Assembly (NCBI GenBank): GCA_018224415.1
Contig: JAGTUZ010000317.1
Coordinates: forward strand, 1 to 10,532
DNA length: 10,532 nucleotides
Reading direction: 5' to 3'
Source of the DNA: Bacteroidota bacterium
GTDB taxonomy: Bacteria > Bacteroidota > Ignavibacteria > SZUA-365
The position numbers were made by a program, and so were the translations under genes. The notes beneath the pieces were generated by a model. It was not told the DNA's origin and did not search any database. It saw only the letters and a list, made by a program, of their open reading frames with translations. This document shows, one piece after another, positions 1 to 6,694 of this stretch; the first letter of the stretch is position 1, and each line of letters opens with the position of its first letter.

Positions 1-1
1 C

Positions 2-1453
2 GATACGGTTGAGGGCGGCGAGCATTTTCTGTATGCGCCGGTCGTGCACGCCTGGCCCGAAGCCCGTTTCCGCCTGCTGCAGTCTCCACCGGGCGCGACC
101 ATCGACTCGGTGCTCGGTGTCGTGCGCTGGGTAGCCTCCGGCGCCTCCGGTCTGTTCGAAATCGAAGCCTGGAACGAGGCGGGACGCACAACGCATTTTT
201 TCACCGTTGTTGTGCGAAGCATCGCGAACGCGGAATGGGAGATCGTGCAGCCCCGACCGTTCGACACCCCGGTCAACGCGGCGGCCTGCGCCGCGCCACA
301 GGCGCTGTGGCTCGCGAGAGACAGCGCGATCGTGTCGCGCTCCACCGACGGTGGCGTGATCTGGACGCATCACACGCTGCCCGGCACGAACGCGCAGGTT
401 CTTGACGTGTCTGCCTTCGACGCCGAACGCGCCGTCGTCGGCACACGCAGCGGCCATGTGATGAAAACGACGGATGGTGGTGTGACCTGGACGGTGTTGC
501 TGTCCTTGGTCAACGAGCGATTCGGGAATGTCCATTTCCACGACCTGAATCACGGCGTGGCGATCACACCGGATCCCGACAAGGAGAGTCGCGCCGATAT
601 CTATCTGACGTCGGACGGTGGAATGACATGGAACCGCGTCGAAACCGTGGTGCCAGCGAAATTCCCCATCGACAACACGCTGACCTTCAGCGACGCGAAA
701 AACGGCTGGTTCGCTTCGTCGAACACCGCAGGGTCGGATCCCTCCGACGCGACCATTCTGCGCACGACCGATGGCGGACGCAACTGGAGTGAACACGCCA
801 TCACCGCGCAGCATGTGTCCGCGATTTCCTTTTCCACCAACGGGCGCGGCTTCGCGGTGGACGATGTCAGCGGCATGGTGCGTCGCTCGGTCAACGGCGG
901 TGAGAGCTGGCGGGCAGCGTTCTACCCGATGAACGGCCGCCGCAACGCCGATGTGCAGGCGTTCCCTGGCTCCGATGTCGTCTGGGTGTTCAACGACGAG
1001 GATGCGTGGATCAGCGGAGATCTGGGCGGCAGCTGGAAGCGCACCGCGCTCGCGCCGGCAGGCGCCCTGAAGGATGCCGTGTTCCTCGACAGCCTCACCG
1101 GCTGGGCGGTTTCCGCCTCCGGTATCGTGCAGCGCCTGCGGAGCAATCCGCTGCTCGCGGCATTATCTCCTGCCGCCGCCCTGCCGGCAGACGCGGTGCT
1201 GGATGAGGCCTGGCCGAATCCCGTCCGCGGCGGCCTGGTGATGCTGCCGTTCACATTGCCGGGTGAAACCAATGCGACACTGCGCGTCAGCAACAGCGCC
1301 GGTGTGGAAATCGCCGTGCCATACCGCGCACGTGCCTCGGCCGGCACGCAGTCTGTTCCGTTCGATGTCTCCACGCTTCCGGCGGGAGTCTATTTCTTTT
1401 CTCTTGAAACCGAAACAAGCACGCAGATAAAGCGTTTCATTCTGCTGCGCTGA
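2..1453 (+). CDS. Secreted BNR/Ycf48-like beta-propeller protein with T9SS-type C-terminal sorting domain (5'-truncated)
   Basis: The frame is open from the first complete codon of the window, so the true start lies upstream; the GTG at 44 is internal. The first ~60 residues resemble a putative Ig/cadherin-like (He_PIG type) domain (pattern P-x-G-x-x-I-D ... G-x-x-x-W ... N-x-A-G). Six BNR/Asp-box-like motifs follow, S/T-x-D/N-G-G-x-x-W or a close variant, near 341, 467, 608, 763, 888 and 1015. They are spaced about 40-50 residues apart, as in the beta-propellers of Ycf48/HCF136-like and sialidase-like proteins. The last ~85 residues, from about 1195, contain W-P-N-P, a short beta-sandwich, and L-P-A-G-V-Y-F-F ending in I-K-R-F-I-L-L-R, typical of the T9SS type A sorting domain (TIGR04183-like). 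Inference: an exported protein delivered to the surface or medium through T9SS. Ligand or enzymatic activity is unknown; BNR motifs alone do not show sialidase activity. The stop is TGA, 70 bp before the lipoprotein gene. Confidence 0.85.
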   Translation, partial: DTVEGGEHFLYAPVVHAWPEARFRLLQSPPGATIDSVLGVVRWVASGASGLFEIEAWNEAGRTTHFFTVVVRSIANAEWEIVQPRPFDTPVNAAACAAPQALWLARDSAIVSRSTDGGVIWTHHTLPGTNAQVLDVSAFDAERAVVGTRSGHVMKTTDGGVTWTVLLSLVNERFGNVHFHDLNHGVAITPDPDKESRADIYLTSDGGMTWNRVETVVPAKFPIDNTLTFSDAKNGWFASSNTAGSDPSDATILRTTDGGRNWSEHAITAQHVSAISFSTNGRGFAVDDVSGMVRRSVNGGESWRAAFYPMNGRRNADVQAFPGSDVVWVFNDEDAWISGDLGGSWKRTALAPAGALKDAVFLDSLTGWAVSASGIVQRLRSNPLLAALSPAAALPADAVLDEAWPNPVRGGLVMLPFTLPGETNATLRVSNSAGVEIAVPYRARASAGTQSVPFDVSTLPAGVYFFSLETETSTQIKRFILLR

Positions 1454-1510
1454 CAAGGCACCGCGCCGAGATCCGGCCGGGTGACCGCCTGATATCGATC
1501 AATCATCCCT

Positions 1511-1518
1511 AGAGGAGG
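1511..1518 (+). promoter_or_regulatory. Strong Shine-Dalgarno for the lipoprotein gene
   Basis: AGAGGAGG lies five bases before the ATG at 1524 and fixes that start. It shows that this genome uses classical anti-SD pairing at least here, unlike the weak site before hydC. Confidence 0.8.
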
Positions 1519-1523
1519 CATAC

Positions 1524-2612
1524 ATGTTCCGATTCCGCTTCTTGTTTCTGATCCTTCCCCTTGTCCTGCTCATCGCCTGCGACGATGACGACAACGGTGT
1601 CACGCCACCAGCGGGGGACACCGAGAAACCCTCGGTTTCGTTTGTGAAACCCGTCAACGACCAGCAGCTCACTGGGACGACGCTCGATGTGGAACTGACC
1701 GCCACGGACAATGTGAAGGTCACGAAGATCGAGCTTACGCTCAACATGGATCTCTCCCCGGCGAAGACGCTGACCGTCGAGCCGTGGACGACAACCATCG
1801 ACATCTCCGCGCTGCCATCCGGCATCAATTCGATCACCGCGAAGGCCTATGACGAGGCGGGCAATGCAAGCAATCGCGTCACGGTGAGTTTCGAACGCAA
1901 GATTCCCGGCACCTTCCGCTTCCAGTTTGTCAACGGTGCGGAATTCACCTCGGACCGCTGGGATCTCTCCGACGGAAACGTGAAAGACGAGAGCACACGC
2001 CGCAGCTATGTCTCGATTTATGAAAAGGGCAGCGGTGACATGGGCGGGCAGACGGAATGGTACCGGATGATCTCCACCGATGCGCTCAACGGACGCATCG
2101 ACACCATGATCGCGCGGCAGGACGCGCACTACAACGTCCAGGTTTACGGTCTGGCCAACGAGTTGGTCCGTCGCTTCACGCGTCCTCTCATCGAGCAGGG
2201 CTTCATGACCGAGGAGCCGGCCTATCCCACGCCGTTGTGGACCTACCTGATCAAGGTCAACGACGCGACCGGCGACCCCCTCCAGCCGGGTGGCGAGTGG
2301 GAAATCACCCCGCCGGGCGGCATCACCCTTCCGCTCGGACTCATCAGCGCGACGGTGACCATGAAAGGCAAGTACGTGACCAAGGGCGAGATCATCACCG
2401 TGAACGGGAAGGATGTCTATACCTGGGAAATGCTCATCGTCGTCACTATCGACATCCTGGGTAATCAGAGCGAAATCCCCGTGCATCTCTGGTTCTCCGA
2501 CGATCCGTCGGGACAGATCAAGCTGCAGCAGGAAGCGGTGACGGTGACGGTTCCCATCATCGGCGGCGTTCCCGTGCCCGGCGACCAGGTGGAACTCGTG
2601 TCCTGGAAATGA
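1524..2612 (+). CDS. Ig-like-domain lipoprotein, possibly surface exposed
   Basis: This 362-aa protein starts with a lipoprotein signal peptide: basic/aromatic n-region (M-F-R-F-R-F), Leu/Ile-rich core, then lipobox L-I-A-C with the lipidated Cys at residue 19. The mature part begins C-D-D-D-D-N, an acidic run like the lipoprotein export signals described in Bacteroidota. Residues ~33-128 look like one bacterial Ig-like domain: E-K-P-S-V-S-F-V-K-P start, T-A-T-D-N-V-K-V-T-K-I-E middle, K-A-Y-D-E-A-G-N-A-S end. Residues ~130-362 are rich in beta-prone stretches and match no family I recognise. I see no catalytic motif. The gene lies between two T9SS-type secreted proteins and is followed by an intrinsic terminator, so it ends a transcription unit. 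A role in surface binding or cell-envelope assembly is only a guess. The start is fixed by the SD at 1511-1518. Confidence 0.85.
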   Translation: MFRFRFLFLILPLVLLIACDDDDNGVTPPAGDTEKPSVSFVKPVNDQQLTGTTLDVELTATDNVKVTKIELTLNMDLSPAKTLTVEPWTTTIDISALPSGINSITAKAYDEAGNASNRVTVSFERKIPGTFRFQFVNGAEFTSDRWDLSDGNVKDESTRRSYVSIYEKGSGDMGGQTEWYRMISTDALNGRIDTMIARQDAHYNVQVYGLANELVRRFTRPLIEQGFMTEEPAYPTPLWTYLIKVNDATGDPLQPGGEWEITPPGGITLPLGLISATVTMKGKYVTKGEIITVNGKDVYTWEMLIVVTIDILGNQSEIPVHLWFSDDPSGQIKLQQEAVTVTVPIIGGVPVPGDQVELVSWK

Positions 2613-2695
2613 TGCGACCCCGCGCTGCCACAGAGCAGTGACATATCGCGCATCATCCGCAGACTTCATGCGTAGCGCTTTGTGCGCAATCGAAG

Positions 2696-2721
2696 AACCC
2701 CGGCGCCATGCCGGGGTTTTT
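2696..2721 (+). terminator. Rho-independent terminator after the lipoprotein gene
   Basis: A perfect 9-bp GC-rich stem, AACCCCGGC (2696-2704) against GCCGGGGTT (2710-2718), closes a 5-nt loop and is followed by a run of five T (2717-2721). It lies 84 bp after the lipoprotein stop. Because it sits inside the longest possible open frame of the protease, it also argues that the protease starts downstream of it. Confidence 0.9.
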
Positions 2722-2755
2722 CGTATATTCCCCGTGACGGCCCCTCTTTCCTATT

Positions 2756-2777
2756 GCGGCGGTGTATCGCCTGCCGC
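2756..2777 (+). other. Small GC-rich hairpin in the protease leader
   Basis: GCGGCGGTG (2756-2764) can pair with CGCC-T-GCCGC (2768-2777) across a 3-nt loop, giving about nine pairs with one bulged T and one G-U pair. It ends 27 bases before the protease ATG and has no T-run, so it is not a terminator. It may be an mRNA leader structure, but short hairpins of this kind arise easily at this GC content. Confidence 0.35.
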
Positions 2778-2804
2778 ATCCCGCCAGATGTATTCGGAGA
2801 TGAC

Positions 2805-5801
2805 ATGCGCACACACCTGACTGTATTCAGCACCATCCTGCTATTATCAACCGTGATATCCGATGCCTTCGCCGACGGTCCCGGACGTTCCGCTCCGGCG
2901 GCGTCCCTGGCCGCTTCCGCTGCGGGAGGCAGTCTGCTCGACCAGCTGCCCCCGGACGCCGAATTCGTACCTGGCACGGTCATCGTCAAGTTTGTGCGCG
3001 AACGCACGCAGCAGCTCAGCAAGCATCAGGCAGACATTGCGTCTGTGCAGCCGCTGCTGGCGCGTTTCGGCGTGCGTCGGACGACGCAACTGTACCCCGA
3101 CCACCGTTCGCGATTTCGTGCGGACGGTTCGGAGATCGCCCTGCAGCGGATGTACAGGGTGGAATTCGACGCCGCGGTGAGTCCGCTCGAGGTCGCCAGG
3201 GCGTTCGCCGCGCTCCCCGATGTCGAGTATGCCGAGCCGGAAATCGTGCAGCGTCTGTTCTACACGCCCGACGACCCTCGTTTCGCGGAGCAGTACCAGC
3301 ATCTGAACGTCCAGGCGAAACAGGCATGGGACATCAGTACCGGTGACAGCACGGTGGTGATCGCCATCGTCGACAGCGGCGTGCTGTGGAATCACGAGGA
3401 TCTGTACGAGAATATGTGGGTGAATCCGGCCGAGGACATCGACGGCGACGGCCGTTACACCGCGGCGGATATCGACAGCATCGACAACGACGGAAACGGC
3501 TATGTCGATGACGTCGTGGGGGTGGATTTCGTAGGGAAAAGCGCCATGAGCGGAGGCACGTACCATGACGGCGATCCATCACCGACGACGCGCGGCCACC
3601 CGCATGGGACGCATGTGGCCGGGATCGCCGCTGCCCGCGGAAACAACGGCAAAGGAATCGCCGGCCTGGCGATGTTCTGTCGCATCATGGCCATCAAATG
3701 CGCGCCGGACACGTATTCCCCATCGATCGTCCGCGGGTACGACGGGATTGTCTATGCCGCCGACAACGGCGCCGATGTTATCAACTGCAGTTGGGGCGGT
3801 CCCGGGTATCTCGAAAGCCAGAAGGAAAGGATCGACTACGCCATCGCGAAAGGAGCCATCGTCGTGGCCGCCGCGGGGAATTCGGGCAACGAGCGCGTCC
3901 ATACGCCCGGAGCGTATCCGAACGTTCTCTGCGTGGCGAACACCAATGCTGCGGACAAGGTGAATCCGAGTTCGACCTATGGGCCATGGGTCGACGTTTC
4001 CGCTCCGGGGACCGATATTCTCAGCAGTGTCATCAGCACGCCATCGACCTATCAGAAATTCACCGGCACGTCCATGTCCTCCCCGCTCGTGGCGGGACTC
4101 GCCGGACTGGTGCGCAGCGTCTTCCCGCAGTACTCCTCCGAGCAGGTGTTCGAACAGATCCGCGTCACCTCGGATCCGATCGACGATCTGCAGTACTCCC
4201 GCCTGCAAGGGAAAATCGGACGCGGACGCATCAATGCGTTTCGTGCGCTGACCGAAAAGTCGCCTGCCGTCCGGCTGATCGACTGGTCCTGGTCCGACCT
4301 CGAATACGGAAACGGCGACGGCATGGCGGACCAGGGGGAAAAGATCACGGTGCGCATGCGCTGGAAGAACATGCTCGAGCCCACGGCGAATGCGACGATC
4401 ACCCTCGGGGTGGAGAACGGCGATCACTCCGTCGAGCAGGGTACGTTCGTTGCCGGCGTCATCCCGACGATGGGCGAGGTGGGCAACGAGACGGCACCGT
4501 TCGTCGTGCAGCTGGCCGACACCTACACGCCGAACGAACAGGTCGATCTTCTCTATACCTTGACCGACGGCGAGTATACCGACCAGGGCGGGGTGTTTTT
4601 CATCGCGCAGCCCAGCTACCGGGATCATGACATCAACGACATCCGCATGACGCTGACCAATGACGGAAACCTGGGATTCGACGACATGGATGGCGTGCTC
4701 GGTTCCGGATTCCGCTACAAGGAGAGCGAGAGTGTGCTGTTCGAGGGTGCCTTCATGCTCGGAGCGGTGGTCAATCAGCTGCCGTTCGTTGTCGACGTCG
4801 CACGCTCCTCCGCCACCGAACAGATCGGTGATTTCGATGGCGAGCAGCTCTATCGGATTGTCACGCCCGGACCCATCGCCCCGCAGCAGGGATACGGGCA
4901 TTTCGAGGACAGCAACGCCCCGCTGTCCTATCGTGTGCAAACCGACGTCACGCAGCGGAGTTACGCATTCACCGACGAGGAGACACGCAACGTCGTGTTC
5001 CTGCGTTACGACATCGCCAACGTGTCGACGAACCTGCAGGAACGTCTCCACGCCGGACTGTTTTTCGACTGGGACATCAGCATGAATTCACAGTCCGACA
5101 TGGCGCTCTTCAACGATTCGCTGAAGATGGCGATCTGTCTGGACACGACCGGGGCGCCCCGCATTCCGGTCGTGGTCGGCGTCCTTCCCCTGAGTACGGA
5201 GGCCGGCGTCACGTACTGGGGCATCAACAACCGGGACATCGACGATACCCTGCGCATCGGCATTTACAACGGGTTTTCGAAAGCAGAGAAATGGAAGGCA
5301 CTGTCGCAGGGCGTGATCCTTCCCCGTTCCGACGTCACCGATGTGTCGCAGGTGATTGCCAGCGGGCCGGTCGATCTTCCGGCGGGAGATACCCTGGTTC
5401 TTGGCTTCGCCCTGATCGCAGGGGAGACGATCCGGCAGGTCACCGACGCGGTGCCGCATGCGCGTGACGTCTGGACGCGTGTTCTTCGTCCCATCGACAT
5501 CACTTCCGTCCAGTCGCCGCCATCCGCGTCGACCCCGGCTCTCCTTTCTGTCTCGCCGCAGCCCTTGGGTGTCGGACAGTTGTTGCGGGTCGACATCGAG
5601 CATCCCCAGGCGGGCGGGATGACGCTTGACCTCCATGATATCTCCGGTCGCTTCCTCTATCGTGTTTCCGAAGCCGACCACGGCGGCGGGAAGCGCACCG
5701 TGTATTTGAGTCTTCCACGTGTGTCCGCAGGTACCTATATACTACGGGCAAAGAGTCCCGACGGCGTCACAGGTACCGCTCAGATCAAGATCGTGCGGTA
5801 A
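2805..5801 (+). CDS. Secreted subtilisin-family (S8) serine protease with propeptide and T9SS-type tail
   Basis: This 998-aa protein cleaves peptide bonds outside the cell or at its surface. The start at 2805 is chosen over an in-frame GTG at 2682 because GGAG sits five bases upstream, a signal peptide follows at once (residues 1-23, likely cut after A-F-A), and the extension would run through the terminator. Residues ~50-165 resemble the inhibitor-like propeptide of fervidolysin-type subtilases (V-P-G-T-V-I-V-K-F start, Y-A-E-P-E-I end). The catalytic domain has Asp190 (I-V-D-S-G-V), His267 (H-G-T-H-V-A-G), oxyanion Asn359 (A-A-A-G-N-S-G-N) and Ser423 (G-T-S-M-S-S-P), so it should be active. 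Asp190 and His267 are 77 residues apart, with an Asp/Gly-rich calcium-binding-like insert at ~211-236 (D-I-D-G-D-G, D-N-D-G-N-G). Residues ~490-910 are beta-rich and not assigned. Residues ~913-998, from S-P-Q-P to A-G-T-Y-I-L-R-A and ending I-K-I-V-R, look like a T9SS type A sorting domain. Natural substrate unknown. Confidence 0.92.
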   Translation: MRTHLTVFSTILLLSTVISDAFADGPGRSAPAASLAASAAGGSLLDQLPPDAEFVPGTVIVKFVRERTQQLSKHQADIASVQPLLARFGVRRTTQLYPDHRSRFRADGSEIALQRMYRVEFDAAVSPLEVARAFAALPDVEYAEPEIVQRLFYTPDDPRFAEQYQHLNVQAKQAWDISTGDSTVVIAIVDSGVLWNHEDLYENMWVNPAEDIDGDGRYTAADIDSIDNDGNGYVDDVVGVDFVGKSAMSGGTYHDGDPSPTTRGHPHGTHVAGIAAARGNNGKGIAGLAMFCRIMAIKCAPDTYSPSIVRGYDGIVYAADNGADVINCSWGGPGYLESQKERIDYAIAKGAIVVAAAGNSGNERVHTPGAYPNVLCVANTNAADKVNPSSTYGPWVDVSAPGTDILSSVISTPSTYQKFTGTSMSSPLVAGLAGLVRSVFPQYSSEQVFEQIRVTSDPIDDLQYSRLQGKIGRGRINAFRALTEKSPAVRLIDWSWSDLEYGNGDGMADQGEKITVRMRWKNMLEPTANATITLGVENGDHSVEQGTFVAGVIPTMGEVGNETAPFVVQLADTYTPNEQVDLLYTLTDGEYTDQGGVFFIAQPSYRDHDINDIRMTLTNDGNLGFDDMDGVLGSGFRYKESESVLFEGAFMLGAVVNQLPFVVDVARSSATEQIGDFDGEQLYRIVTPGPIAPQQGYGHFEDSNAPLSYRVQTDVTQRSYAFTDEETRNVVFLRYDIANVSTNLQERLHAGLFFDWDISMNSQSDMALFNDSLKMAICLDTTGAPRIPVVVGVLPLSTEAGVTYWGINNRDIDDTLRIGIYNGFSKAEKWKALSQGVILPRSDVTDVSQVIASGPVDLPAGDTLVLGFALIAGETIRQVTDAVPHARDVWTRVLRPIDITSVQSPPSASTPALLSVSPQPLGVGQLLRVDIEHPQAGGMTLDLHDISGRFLYRVSEADHGGGKRTVYLSLPRVSAGTYILRAKSPDGVTGTAQIKIVR

Positions 5802-5899
5802 AAATCACGACATATTGGCATGAGTGCATGTCAAAACGATGCAGGCGCTGGCAGCACGCGGCTCGCAAGCGCTTCCAAATGCAATGTTGTCAAGCACTT

Positions 5900-5943
5900 G
5901 AACCGCTTCCATTCCGAATCGCAGCAGAAAATGGAAGGGGTTC
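5900..5943. repeat. Long imperfect inverted repeat
   Basis: GAACCGCTTCCATT (5900-5913) pairs with AATGGAAGGGGTTC (5930-5943), 13 of 14 positions, around a 16-nt loop. The single mismatch is the G-G pair 5905/5938. CGCTTCCA also occurs at 5870-5877, 34 bp upstream of the copy in the left arm (5904-5911). No T-run follows on either side. It could be a decayed terminator, the stem of a small RNA or mRNA leader, or a remnant of a mobile repeat. Confidence 0.55.
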
Positions 5944-6062
5944 CAGGACGATCGAATATATGCTGGATCCTTCCTGTTTCGAGTTTGGGAAAAGCGGGGA
6001 TTGTCGGTGAGGCTGCGAGAGGGAATCACGTATGCCGTTGTCATCAAATGGATTACAGGGAT

Positions 6063-6091
6063 TCGTGAAAAACAATATAAAAATCGTGAAA
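6063..6091 (+). repeat. Pair of 8-bp direct repeats, TCGTGAAA, 21 bp apart
   Basis: TCGTGAAA occurs at 6063-6070 and 6084-6091. The start-to-start spacing of 21 bp is two turns of the DNA helix, so both copies face the same side. They lie about 16-44 bp upstream of the predicted -33/-35 element, where activators commonly bind. The GTGAA core recalls the Rex half-site, but no matching TTCAC arm is seen, so no regulator is named. Confidence 0.4.
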
Positions 6092-6106
6092 TAATTACCG
6101 ATTATC

Positions 6107-6139
6107 CTTGCGCCGCGTTCGCTTTCGATCATATATTTG
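6107..6139 (+). promoter_or_regulatory. Probable promoter of the hydCBA operon
   Basis: TATATTTG at 6132-6139 matches the Bacteroidota -7 element TAnnTTTG exactly. CTTG at 6107-6110, 21 nt upstream, fits the loose -33 TTG element. Read as a sigma-70 promoter, the same bases give TTGCGC (6108-6113), an 18-bp spacer and TATATT (6132-6137). Either reading puts the transcription start at about 6144-6147, leaving a leader of about 50 nt before the hydC ATG. Confidence 0.6.
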
Positions 6140-6149
6140 TATTCAGTAG

Positions 6150-6169
6150 ATCGAGAATTTATTCTCGAT
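6150..6169. promoter_or_regulatory. Perfect 20-bp palindrome, candidate operator of hydCBA
   Basis: The sequence is ATCGAGAATTTATTCTCGAT: two perfect 9-bp arms around a 2-bp centre. It begins about 10 bp after the -7 element and ends 27 bp before the hydC ATG. A dimeric repressor bound here would block initiation or escape. It could alternatively form a leader RNA hairpin, though with a very tight loop. GAGAAT...ATTCTC resembles some Fur-family half-sites, but the even 2-bp centre does not fit the usual odd-centred Fur arrangement, so the regulator is left open. Confidence 0.6.
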
Positions 6170-6196
6170 ACGTGACAGATACCAAACGAGAGCAAC

Positions 6197-6694
6197 ATGC
6201 AGATTCAGGACAACACGCAGCACATCTACGGGAAGTATCCGCTTGGCGACGCTTCCTGTCTGATCGACATGCTGCAGGACGTTCAAGAACATTTTGGCTA
6301 TCTCCCGGATGCCGAGATGCAGCGCGTCGCACGGCACGTGGACATTCCGGTCTCGCGTGTATTTGGCGTCGCGACCTTTTACAATCAATTCCGGTTCCAG
6401 CCGTTGGGCAAGTACGTGGTCAAGGTCTGCCGTGGGACGGCGTGTCATGTCAAGGGGTCGCTCGACATCCTGACGACGCTGGAAAACGAACTGGGGATCA
6501 AGGCCGGGCAGACCACCCGTGATCTCATGTTCACGATCGAAACCGTGGCCTGTATCGGTGCCTGCAGTATCGCGCCGGTGATTGCGGTAAACGAGACCTT
6601 CCACGGCGGACTCACCACGAAATCCCTTCAGAAAGTACTGAAATCGTATCAGCGGCAGGTCAAGACGAGTGAGGTGGCAGATGAACACGTTTAG
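6197..6694 (+). CDS. hydC: NAD-linked [FeFe] hydrogenase subunit HydC (NuoE-like [2Fe-2S] protein)
   Basis: This 165-aa protein has the usual length of NuoE/HydC/HndA subunits. It passes electrons within the HydABC complex in the cytoplasm. The N-terminal helical half carries the family signature G-V-A-T-F-Y-N-Q-F at residues 57-65. The thioredoxin-like half holds a [2Fe-2S] cluster on Cys78, Cys83 (C-R-G-T-A-C), Cys119 and Cys123 (C-I-G-A-C), so the full ligand set is present. It is the first gene of the operon, about 50 nt downstream of the predicted transcription start, with only a weak SD (GAGAG, 6188-6192). Its last 14 bases overlap the hydB start, implying coupled translation. NuoE of respiratory complex I is the main alternative, but the order hydC-hydB-hydA with an adjoining [FeFe] catalytic subunit, as in Thermotoga maritima, settles the assignment. 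Confidence 0.95.
   Translation: MQIQDNTQHIYGKYPLGDASCLIDMLQDVQEHFGYLPDAEMQRVARHVDIPVSRVFGVATFYNQFRFQPLGKYVVKVCRGTACHVKGSLDILTTLENELGIKAGQTTRDLMFTIETVACIGACSIAPVIAVNETFHGGLTTKSLQKVLKSYQRQVKTSEVADEHV

Larger units (their letters stand above)
5802..6196. other. 395-bp gene-free control region before the hydrogenase operon
   Basis: No convincing gene is present on either strand; the short open frames of 60-102 codons have no good ribosome site and no recognisable protein. The part nearest the protease is moderately GC-rich and contains a long hairpin (5900-5943) but no canonical terminator with a T-run. From about 6060 to 6170 the composition becomes clearly AT-rich, with a direct repeat, a promoter and a palindrome, as expected of a regulated promoter region. 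A small RNA cannot be excluded from sequence alone. Confidence 0.6.

Noticed and set aside
1509..2669. Minus-strand open frame of 386 codons over the lipoprotein gene
   Set aside because: It is antisense to a gene with a strong SD and a textbook lipobox, and its translation is rich in Arg, His, Asp and Val with no family resemblance.
2682..2804. Upstream GTG start that would add 41 residues to the protease
   Set aside because: The extension runs through an intrinsic terminator, has no ribosome site, and would place a long polar stretch before an otherwise normal signal peptide.
3579..5051. Minus-strand open frame of 490 codons inside the protease gene
   Set aside because: It lies wholly antisense to a protein with clear S8 catalytic motifs, shows no recognisable domain, and is the expected shadow of GC-rich third positions.
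5820..6068. Small + strand open frames in the control region
   Set aside because: They lack a convincing SD, overlap a hairpin, and show no signal peptide, motif or protein-like composition.
6150..6169. Classical Fur box
   Set aside because: The half-sites are similar, but the palindrome has an even 2-bp centre rather than the odd-centred Fur arrangement, and hydCBA are not iron-uptake genes.
6669..6680. GTG start four codons upstream of the chosen hydB ATG
   Set aside because: No ribosome site lies at the right distance, while GAGG fits the ATG at 6681.
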